Shown one piece after another: positions 27,066 to 33,529 of a DNA stretch of 64,000 nucleotides (position 1 is the first letter of the stretch; each line of letters starts with the position of its first letter). This DNA is from Achromobacter anxifer (GTDB lineage: Bacteria; Pseudomonadota; Gammaproteobacteria; Burkholderiales; Burkholderiaceae_B), in NCBI RefSeq assembly GCF_903652925.1, contig NZ_CAHLAR010000001.1:496001-560000 (forward strand), read 5' to 3'. Below the pieces are notes generated by a model. The model was not told the origin of the DNA, ran no database searches, and was given only the letters and a program-made list of their open reading frames with translations. The translations under genes and the position numbers were made by a program.

Positions 27066-27695
27066 TCAGACCCTGGTGAGGTGCCAGTCCTGGGACAGCG
27101 GAGCGAACTCGTAGCCCAGGTCGCCGAGGCGGTCGCGCTGCTGACGCAGCACGCGCCGATCCACGGTGGCATCGAGCTTGACGACATCGCCCAGCGGCCA
27201 GAGTGTGCCGAACAGCGCCGCGTCGCCGTCGTCGTCCGCATGGGCCGTAGCCTCGGCAGACGCAGCAGCCGGCTCGCTGCCGAACGGCGTGGTATCGACC
27301 AGCGGGTCGCGCGAGCTGCGCGCCTTCTTCCGGCCGGCCGCCTTGGGGGCGGTCGTCGGCGTCGGCGTGGCGGTCTGCGCTTCCTCGTCGATCGGATCGA
27401 CTTCCTGCGGACTCAGCCGGCGGGCGTCGTCACGGCTCAGGGCGTCGATGTTGGACAAAGTCATCCCACCCAGGAGGGCGCGGATCTCAATGACCATGCG
27501 GCCGTTGGCGGTGTACGTGGACGGGCGAATCTCCGCGATGGCGAAATCGCCCTCGTACTTGCCTTCGGCGTACTGGTCGAGTTCGGCGTTCTTCACGACG
27601 AACTCGCCGATGGAGGTCGCAAGGCGCCCGACGTTGAAGTCGCCGTTACGGCCGTGGATGGTCTTGATGGCCAATTGGCCGGGAATGGTGATCAT
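27066..27695 (-). CDS. DUF3275 family protein
   Basis: A 209-residue protein. The N-terminal 80 residues form the DUF3275 beta-rich domain (ITIPGQLAIKTIHGRNGDFNVG). A central Thr/Pro/Lys-rich linker (about 105-135) leads to a C-terminal 45-residue region (TLWPLGDVVKLDATVDRRVLR). It is typical of this ICE group near DUF3577 and is probably a DNA-processing accessory. Function is unknown. Confidence 0.85.
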   Translation of the reverse strand: MITIPGQLAIKTIHGRNGDFNVGRLATSIGEFVVKNAELDQYAEGKYEGDFAIAEIRPSTYTANGRMVIEIRALLGGMTLSNIDALSRDDARRLSPQEVDPIDEEAQTATPTPTTAPKAAGRKKARSSRDPLVDTTPFGSEPAAASAEATAHADDDGDAALFGTLWPLGDVVKLDATVDRRVLRQQRDRLGDLGYEFAPLSQDWHLTRV

Positions 27696-27778
27696 GAAGA
27701 ACTCCTGCGGACGAAGCTGCGATCACGCACACGGCCGTCATGGCGACGGTCGCATGCGCACGCGAGTGGGAAGAAGAC

Positions 27779-27801
27779 AAGGCCCCAGGGGACGGGGCCT
27801 T
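27779..27801 (-). terminator. Hairpin terminator after the DUF3577 gene
   Basis: AAGGCCCC pairs perfectly with GGGGCCTT around a seven-base loop, starting six bases past the stop at 27807. The downstream tract is only partly T-rich (GTCTTCTTCCC), so it may be a weak terminator. Confidence 0.6.
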
Positions 27802-27806
27802 GCGGA

Positions 27807-28370
27807 TCAGAACGACTCGGCAACTTCCAATGCAGGCGCATCGGCAGTGGCTTCGTCGGCAGCTTCGGCGGCGGGCCTGGCGGGCTCGAACGCAGCGGCT
27901 TGCGGCTCAGCGAACGTCGCGGGGACATCCGTGTTACGCACGTCGCGTTCGTCGCGCTGGTCGGCATCGGTCGGCTTGGGCTCGGCCTTGTAGACGAGCT
28001 TGCCGTCGACCTTGATCCAACTGACGAACAGCAGGCGGGCCTTGAAGCTCACCCCCTGCTCGCCGGCACGCTTGCCCTTGGAGTAGGTGAAGGTGTCGGC
28101 CCACAGGTCGCCCAGACGGAAGCCGATCATCACTTTCTTCTCGGCATCGACCGCTTGGATGCAGCGGCGCACGAGGTGCTGCGCTTCGGAGCCCGAGACG
28201 CGCGTGTCGAAACGCACGTAGGCCACGTCATCGCTGGGGCCGTTGAGCGCCGCGATGTCGCAGGCCAGGAACGCATCGCCTTTCTTGGGCTTCACTTCGC
28301 GGATGCGATTGAGATACCCGAGTCCGGTGATGTGCAGGTCGAAGTAGGACTTGTCGGTGGAAGTGGTCAT
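27807..28370 (-). CDS. DUF3577 / STY4534 family ICE protein
   Basis: A 187-residue protein with the DUF3577 domain over about residues 1-125 (YFDLHITGLGYLNRIREV, then an FDTRVSG segment) and an Ala/Glu-rich tail. The STY4534 family is described as an ICE replication or DNA-metabolism accessory. The ATG at 28370 has GGAG eight bases upstream. Its leader hairpin and copy B of the three-hairpin element lie upstream. Confidence 0.85.
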   Translation of the reverse strand: MTTSTDKSYFDLHITGLGYLNRIREVKPKKGDAFLACDIAALNGPSDDVAYVRFDTRVSGSEAQHLVRRCIQAVDAEKKVMIGFRLGDLWADTFTYSKGKRAGEQGVSFKARLLFVSWIKVDGKLVYKAEPKPTDADQRDERDVRNTDVPATFAEPQAAAFEPARPAAEAADEATADAPALEVAESF

Positions 28371-28528
28371 GGTGAATCTCCTGAGAACAATGAGGCGGAG
28401 ACACACCCGACCCAAGGCGGGGAAGGTGTGGAACCCCCGCGTGGGTTGAAGGAACAGCTTGGGTGGCATCACCATCGGGAGAACCGATGGCTGTTCGCGC
28501 TGGGATGCCGGAGCGAACTGGTTGATCA

Positions 28529-28605
28529 ACGCGGTCGGAACCGCGTCGCAGTCTTGAAGATCGAGACTGCCTGGGCATGCTGCTGACGGGCGTCAGCGGA
28601 ACATG
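28529..28605 (-). ncRNA. Three-hairpin structured element, copy B
   Basis: Minus-strand fold: stem I inner GCTGAC/GTCAGC inside CATG/CATG, then GCCCAG, stem II GCAGTCT/AGACTGC, stem III ACGCGG/CCGCGT. It is about 160 bases upstream of the DUF3577 start. Stem II differs from copies A and D at paired positions that stay paired. A stop codon right after the shared ATG rules out a conserved peptide. Confidence 0.7.
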
Positions 28606-28668
28606 GCGGCAGCGTGGCGCCAGGCGCGCGCCCGCGCGAGCGGCAATCGGCACCGGCGGCTGTCCGCA

Positions 28669-29013
28669 TTAGTGGCACCCTCTCGCCACCGGGTTGGGCA
28701 GGTACTGCCGCTTGCGGACCAGCATCTCGAAGGGCTCGCCCGCGCGGCTGGCGGTATCGAAGTCCACCACCACGAAGCCCGGTTCGATGGGCCGGTACTC
28801 CAGCCAGTGGATCGGCACTTGCCAGTGCTCGGCGCAGTCGCGCACGAAGCGCAAGGTGGCTTCCACTTCTTTTCCGGTGTTGGCGAAGCAGACGACGGCA
28901 TCTGCGGGCAGGCCGCCGTTGGCTTGCAGCACGCGCCAGAGCATGTACGCGCTGGTGCGGCCGCCGCTGAAGCTGATGCAGGTCGGTTGCTCGATCTTGA
29001 ACGGGTCTCGCAT
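28669..29013 (-). pseudogene. PAPS-reductase-like protein, 3' truncated
   Basis: A 114-residue remnant of a phosphoadenosine-phosphosulfate reductase-family protein of ICEs. The PP-loop SGGRTS (16-21) and the following ANTGKE strand are intact, but the frame ends after NPVARGCH, where relatives go on with a Cys-containing ARFCT-like helix and a large C-terminal part. No continuation is seen in any frame before copy B, so the 3' part has been lost. The start is ATG 29013. It may still be expressed, but activity is unlikely. Confidence 0.7.
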
Positions 29014-29123
29014 GCAGGCGTCACCAGGCGGTGGCACCGGCAGATGCCGGCGTGAGCGGCCCGAGCCGGACTGGAGACGAGCGCGTGCGATGCGGCCATG
29101 GGCCGCGGCACGAGATAAAGAGA

Positions 29124-29142
29124 AGCCCCCGTGAAGGGGGCT
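29124..29142 (-). terminator. Intrinsic terminator after the DUF3085 gene
   Basis: On the minus strand AGCCCCC-ttcac-GGGGGCT is followed by TCTCTTTATC. It lies 15 bases past the stop at 29157. Confidence 0.75.
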
Positions 29143-29156
29143 GGGAAGCAGTACGG

Positions 29157-29522
29157 TCAGTGGCCGGCCGGTGCAGCGGATACCGCCTGCATCGACAGGT
29201 GCGTGACCGTGGCCGACACTTCGAGGTCGTCCTCGCTGTGCAGGATACGGGTGAGGACCCGTTCCTGCAGGGCGAAGAACTCGCCGAAGTCGTCGCCGCC
29301 GAATTCGGCGCGCGCCAGTTCCCACCAGTCGTCGAACGCATCGACATCGGGGTTGCAGCCCACGGCGTAGGCGATGGTCTTGCGCCGCCCATCGGGCCGG
29401 CTCTCGCCGTGCTCGGCCATGAAATACACGCCCTGGTCCTTGACCAGGATGACGCGGCACTGGTTGGCCGCCGCCTCGGCAAGCACGGGCCGAAGCTCGG
29501 TGCCTTTGAATCGAACAGTCAT
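29157..29522 (-). CDS. DUF3085 domain-containing protein
   Basis: A 121-residue protein of the DUF3085 family, recognised by the N-terminal VRFKGTELRPVLAEA pattern, the central EHGESRPDGRRKTIAYAVGCNPD strand and the acidic DDWWELARAEFGGDDFGE helix. Its role is unknown; the family is confined to ICEs and plasmids of Pseudomonadota. ATG 29522 has GGAG nine bases upstream. The leader has TTCCCG paired with CGGGAA. Confidence 0.85.
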   Translation of the reverse strand: MTVRFKGTELRPVLAEAAANQCRVILVKDQGVYFMAEHGESRPDGRRKTIAYAVGCNPDVDAFDDWWELARAEFGGDDFGEFFALQERVLTRILHSEDDLEVSATVTHLSMQAVSAAPAGH

Positions 29523-29597
29523 GGAAGTGGTCTCCAACGGTGAAGGAAGAAGGTTTCCCGCCGCGAGGACGGGAAGCCGCTTGGGGACGTGAGGGGA

Positions 29598-30395
29598 TCA
29601 GTGCTGGACGGGCTTGCGACCGGACAGGCGCTGTACGCGGATGAGGCGCCAGCTCCCGTCGTCGATCAGCCGCTCCAGCACCTGGCCCAAGGTGTCGAAG
29701 AACACTTCATCGACCCGCTCGACCAGCTCGCCTTCGCGATGCAGCTCCACCGCGTAGGTGTCGAGGCCGCGTTCGTAGAGCACGGTGACGCGCCCCTGGA
29801 ACTTCGCCGAAGCGACGGTGAAGCCGATGGCCGGCGGCGTGGCGATGATGTTGCTGGGGCTCGGATCGACCACCGTGAAGTCCCGCGCGCCGGCATCCAC
29901 CAGCAGGTGCGTGATGCGGCGGAATCCATCGGGCGCGGGCAACTGCTCCAGTTGGTGGATCAGCTCCTGCAGCTCGGGGCACTGCGGCTCGGGGATCGGC
30001 AGCTTGGCCGGCGCGGAACCCAGGATGAGCCGCTTCACCGTGTACGGCTGGCCGTCGGCGGTGAACTCAGTGCTCTCCTCGGGCGTATCCGCGCGCAAGC
30101 CGTCGAAGCGGCGCCGCGCATACGGTTCGACCTGCACCTTGGCGCCTTCGTCGGGCACGTCGGTGACGAGGGCCTTGTCGAGCACCGCGAACTCGGCCCG
30201 CCCCGTCTTGACGACGATGGCCTCGTCGGTGGTGGCGATGACCTTGCCCTCGAAGGGCTTGGGATCAACGTGGAAGCCCAGCGTCGAAACCTTGGGCTGG
30301 CCGTCGAAGATGTTGAACTTGAAGCTGCGGACGTTGGAAGGCACGTGGCCGCGAACCAGCGTCGGCATCTGTGCGCGGATGGCTTGGGTATCCAT
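29598..30395 (-). CDS. Conserved ICE protein, unknown function
   Basis: A 265-residue soluble protein rich in beta strands, with no motif I recognise. The open frame is longer, but ATG 30395 has GGAGT directly upstream and the residues before it are leader sequence. Copy C of the structured element lies about 105 bases upstream, and a leader hairpin pairs GGGAC-type bases with GTCCC. Confidence 0.75.
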   Translation of the reverse strand: MDTQAIRAQMPTLVRGHVPSNVRSFKFNIFDGQPKVSTLGFHVDPKPFEGKVIATTDEAIVVKTGRAEFAVLDKALVTDVPDEGAKVQVEPYARRRFDGLRADTPEESTEFTADGQPYTVKRLILGSAPAKLPIPEPQCPELQELIHQLEQLPAPDGFRRITHLLVDAGARDFTVVDPSPSNIIATPPAIGFTVASAKFQGRVTVLYERGLDTYAVELHREGELVERVDEVFFDTLGQVLERLIDDGSWRLIRVQRLSGRKPVQH

Positions 30396-30502
30396 GGAAG
30401 ACTCCTTGTGGCAACCAAGGGACTTCCGCCCGCAAGGGAGGTGTGTCCCTTGGGGGTGAGGTGGATGGACGCGACATGCGCCCGGAGAAGGAATAGCAAC
30501 CA

Positions 30503-30577
30503 GCACGGCGAACCGTGCCGCAGCCTCGAAGGTCTCGACTGCCTGGGCATGCTTGCCGGCAACGCCAGCGAACATGC
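30503..30577 (-). ncRNA. Three-hairpin structured element, copy C
   Basis: Minus-strand fold: stem I GCATG/CATGC enclosing GCTGGC/GCCGGC (one G-U pair), then GCCCAG, stem II GCAGTC/GGCTGC (one G-U pair), stem III GCACGG-ttcg-CCGTGC. The A-T pair in stem III replaces the G-C pair of copies B and D, a compensating change. Confidence 0.7.
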
Positions 30578-30656
30578 GAGCAGCGTGCGTCAGGCGTGGG
30601 CCAGCGACGCGGGGGAATCGGCACTGCGCGTCCACCGGCTTCGTCCAGAAAGAATA

Positions 30657-30677
30657 CGAGCCCCGCGTGGGGGCTCG
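30657..30677 (-). terminator. Intrinsic terminator after the 238-residue ICE gene
   Basis: On the minus strand CGAGCCCC-cacgc-GGGGCTCG is followed by TATTCTTTCT. It starts 11 bases past the stop at 30688. Confidence 0.78.
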
Positions 30678-30687
30678 AAAGGTGGTG

Positions 30688-31404
30688 TCAGTCGTCGTAG
30701 ATCGGCAGGCCGTCCAGCACCTGCGCATCGGCATCGAAGACCAGCATGCGCACGTCGGCGAGCGCGGCCAGGTGCAGCACGTGCATGAGGGATTCCGGCA
30801 TGCCCTTCTTGCGATGCTCCTGCATCAGCCGCTTGGCCGTGATGCCTTCGACCACACGCAGGTTCTCGTCGGTCCAGGGCGTGGCGATCAGCTTCAACCC
30901 AATGGCCGGGCTGTACGGGATGCGGAAGGCGACGAACAGGAACAGCGTCGGCGTGGCGATGTCCGCCAGCTCGGCGAGGAAGCGATGCGCGTCGACGTCG
31001 AGGTGCGCGCTGCTGATCTCCCAGCACCGGCTGTAGTAGCCGGTCTCGAAGCGCAGGCGCTGCACGACTTCGCGGGCTGATTCCTCGGAGTAGGTATCGC
31101 CCACGTGCAGCGGCTTGCCTTCTTCCTCGGCCATGACGGCATAGACCACGTTGCGGGCGAGGCCGTGACTGCGGCATTGCGCTTCCAGCTCGGCAGGCAC
31201 GGCCTGGTCTTCGGTGATTAGCGCGAAGTCGTCCGAGAAGACACAGCTACGCCGTTCGATCTGGCTGTCCGGTAGATTCGACTGCGAGGGATGCAGCGGC
31301 AGGTAGGTCAGTGGGCAGTCGTCATCGTAGGAGATGGCGAGCAGCCGCTCGACCGACAGGCCATCGTAGCCGCGGATAAAGGGATTGTTGTTCGAGTAGG
31401 ACAT
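30688..31404 (-). CDS. Conserved ICE protein, possibly DUF5983-like
   Basis: A 238-residue protein whose middle has a CWEISSAHLD segment (about 129-138) like the DUF5983 family. The N-terminus is Asn/Ser-rich. The sequence is soluble with no known enzyme motif. A leader hairpin (CCCGCTGGGG paired with CCCCAGCAGGG) precedes the ATG at 31404. Function unknown, and the family label is only a resemblance. Confidence 0.65.
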   Translation of the reverse strand: MSYSNNNPFIRGYDGLSVERLLAISYDDDCPLTYLPLHPSQSNLPDSQIERRSCVFSDDFALITEDQAVPAELEAQCRSHGLARNVVYAVMAEEEGKPLHVGDTYSEESAREVVQRLRFETGYYSRCWEISSAHLDVDAHRFLAELADIATPTLFLFVAFRIPYSPAIGLKLIATPWTDENLRVVEGITAKRLMQEHRKKGMPESLMHVLHLAALADVRMLVFDADAQVLDGLPIYDD

Positions 31405-31484
31405 GGGATTTCTCCAGCAGAGGATGGCCGAGGCGATCCCCTGCTGGGGATTGAACCCCAGCGGGTGGATAAAGTGGCAGCCGG

Positions 31485-31949
31485 TCAGTCGGCAGCGGTA
31501 GAGGACGGGTCGCCCAGCGCCTTCAACAGGTCGAGCAGGCCGCCATTCGCAAGCTGGTACAGGCGGTTGTAGTCGTCGCCGGTCGGCGCCTGCTCCAGGC
31601 GATCCAGCCGCGCATCCAGGTTGAGGATGCTCTGGTGCACGTTGCGGGCGATGCTCAGCGCGGAAGGTTTTCCGGCCGGCTTAGGTGCATCGAGCACCGA
31701 AAGGACTTCAGCGGGCGATGGGTAGCGGCAGTCGGGTCCGTACTCGACCGGGAACACCTCGCGCCCGGTCAATCCGGTATTCGGGGTTCCGCTGCTGACA
31801 TGCAGCACATACTCGTCGGGCACATCATTGCCGGCGTAGTCGAGCACCACGATGCGCGGCTTGCGCACGTCGGCCGGCCAGCCTTCAAGGATGACCGCAT
31901 CGATGTCGTCGTCGGTCACGAGCAGACCGATGGAAAAGTCAGGGGACAT
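31485..31949 (-). CDS. Conserved ICE protein, unknown function
   Basis: A 154-residue acidic protein: an N-terminal alpha/beta half (LLVTDDDIDAVILEGWPADVRKPRIVVLDY) and a C-terminal helical part with a short coiled coil (about 105-125). No family recognised. Start ATG 31949 has AAGGAG upstream. Its leader pairs GGGACATG with CATGTCCC. Confidence 0.65.
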   Translation of the reverse strand: MSPDFSIGLLVTDDDIDAVILEGWPADVRKPRIVVLDYAGNDVPDEYVLHVSSGTPNTGLTGREVFPVEYGPDCRYPSPAEVLSVLDAPKPAGKPSALSIARNVHQSILNLDARLDRLEQAPTGDDYNRLYQLANGGLLDLLKALGDPSSTAAD

Positions 31950-32052
31950 GAATCACTCCTTTCAAGAAAAGGAGGGACATGGCCCCATGCAGGGACGCAT
32001 GTCCCTCGTGGGGTGGGAAGAAAAGAAGAACGTCGGCAGGCCGCAGCGCGGC

Positions 32053-32445
32053 TCACCAGCCGTTGTAGTTCAGCGTCAGGTCGGCGACGACCTTGCGCCG
32101 TTCCAGGTCGAGGCCGCCCAGGTCGGACAGACCCTCGAAGCCGCAACGCTTGAGCATCGCACCGCCCTCGCGGGCGTTGTAGAAGCTCACCATCGCGGAC
32201 AGGAACATCCGCTGGCCGCTGCTCAGGACGCCGAGGGCATCGTTGAGCATCAGCAGCTTCGGCCGCAGATCCCACTTGGTGGTGGCACGCTGCAGGCCTT
32301 CGCGGGTGCCGTCGCCGAACCATTCGGCTCCGGCGATGTCGACGCCGCGTTTCCACGCCTCGAAGAAGGCTTGGGGCGCGGCGGCGAAGTGCTGGTGTTC
32401 CAGCTCGATCTGATCAAGTACCTCTTGAGGCAGGGCACGGTTCAT
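32053..32445 (-). CDS. Conserved ICE protein, unknown function
   Basis: A 130-residue mainly helical protein (EVLDQIELEHQHFAAAPQAF at the N-terminus, NYNGW at the end). ATG 32445 is preferred for GGAG eight bases upstream; upstream in-frame residues are shadow of the next gene. No domain recognised. Confidence 0.65.
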   Translation of the reverse strand: MNRALPQEVLDQIELEHQHFAAAPQAFFEAWKRGVDIAGAEWFGDGTREGLQRATTKWDLRPKLLMLNDALGVLSSGQRMFLSAMVSFYNAREGGAMLKRCGFEGLSDLGGLDLERRKVVADLTLNYNGW

Positions 32446-32470
32446 GACATGGGCTCCTGGTGGTTGGACA

Positions 32471-32722
32471 TCACGGGTGGAGGCGCTGCTGCCAGCGGCC
32501 CGTTTGCAGGGCGTGCTCGGCGGCGTGGTGCGAGCGGAAGTAGCTGACCGACTCCCGCGAGACCGGGCCGTCCGCATCGGCGGTGCCGATGTAGTGGCCG
32601 GCTGCGCTGCACAGCACTTGCAGGGGCAGGCGCTTGCCGACGCAGGCCAGGGCCTGGTAGCCGATGGATTCGGCTCGGGCCTGTTCAGCACTCAAAGGTG
32701 CCGATGCGAGCGCAAGGGACAT
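32471..32722 (-). CDS. Small conserved ICE protein, unknown function
   Basis: An 83-residue protein with one Cys-containing strand (YQALACVGKRLPLQVLCSA) and a His-rich C-terminal helix (RSHHAAEHAL). AGGAG is six bases before the ATG at 32722. Copy D of the structured element lies about 140 bases upstream. It is the first gene of this backbone cluster. Confidence 0.6.
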   Translation of the reverse strand: MSLALASAPLSAEQARAESIGYQALACVGKRLPLQVLCSAAGHYIGTADADGPVSRESVSYFRSHHAAEHALQTGRWQQRLHP

Positions 32723-32860
32723 GGTTTTCTCCTGTTGGTTGAAGACCGGGAGCACCACGCCCTGACGGGAGCGGATACCTCCCGAAGGGTTGAACATGAA
32801 AAGCACCCGCGTCGTGGCGACGCGCGTCCGCGGTGGTCGGTGCGAAGCGGACTGGATCGG

Positions 32861-32937
32861 TCAACGCGGCGAACCGCGTTGCAGCCTTGAGGACCGGGGC
32901 TGCCAGGGCATGGTGCTGACGACCGTCAGCGACACAT
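32861..32937 (-). ncRNA. Three-hairpin structured element, copy D
   Basis: Minus-strand fold: stem I GCATG/CATGC enclosing GCTGAC/GTCAGC, then a CCTG variant of the joint, stem II GCAGCC/GGCTGC, stem III AACGCGG-ttcg-CCGCGTT. It is the most perfectly paired copy. Confidence 0.7.
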
Positions 32938-33529
32938 GCGGGAAGAATGAAAGCGCGGCGGCACTCCGTCGCTGATCAAACGGAACCGAACGCCGTCCAG
33001 TTTGGGCCGAGCGCTGGCAAGAGCAGCGATGCACGATTCCGTTCGCCCACGACAAAGGCGCCGAAGCCTCGCAAGGCTTCGGCTGGAGAGAAATCAATCC
33101 ACCTGTGGGCTGCAAGCAGGCCAGGCCATCGTCAAAGCCATTCGCTGCGTCAGCAATCTCACCCGGCCCGTTTCGTGGCTGGGGCCGGCATCCTCTGGCG
33201 TGTATCCACACACAAAGGGAACCCGTTGTTACGCCGGCGGGCACCGGCACCGAATACCGTCGACCGCAAACGGTCTCCTGACACCTCGCAGCCTTGCGGG
33301 CCAAGGCGTCAGGAGACCGCTCGCGGATGGACGGAAGCACGTCGATCAGCGGAATCGCGGCGAGCGCGATTCGATGGAACAATGACCTTCTCGCCCTGCC
33401 AGCCGTGATCGGCCCGTGCAGGACGCGCACACCGTTGCAGAAGGGAACGCGCGCTGGGGAGTCCCGCGAGGCGCGGGAGGTTTGCCCCGCCGTCGGCAGC
33501 AGCCGGCGTGGCAGAGGGAGATGGGGGCG
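32938..33529. other. Gene-free stretch downstream of topB, with strong inverted repeats
   Basis: About 590 bases with no credible gene: open frames here have unnatural composition. On the minus strand it holds a terminator-like hairpin at 33060-33083 (GCCGAAGCCT paired with AGGCTTCGGC, then CCTTTG) and a perfect 12-base inverted repeat CGGTCTCCTGAC / GTCAGGAGACCG (33271-33282 and 33308-33319). It could be the 3' untranslated part of topB, hold a small RNA, or be a cis site for DNA processing. Confidence 0.5.

Noticed and set aside
26907-28586. A 559-codon plus-strand open frame
   Set aside because: It runs antisense through DUF3275 and DUF3577 and their leaders; composition is non-protein-like.
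30503-30577. The element as a conserved peptide (MFAGVAGKHAQAVETFEAAA in copy C)
   Set aside because: The other copies have stops or shifts in that frame, while the stems are kept by paired changes, so the RNA reading is better.
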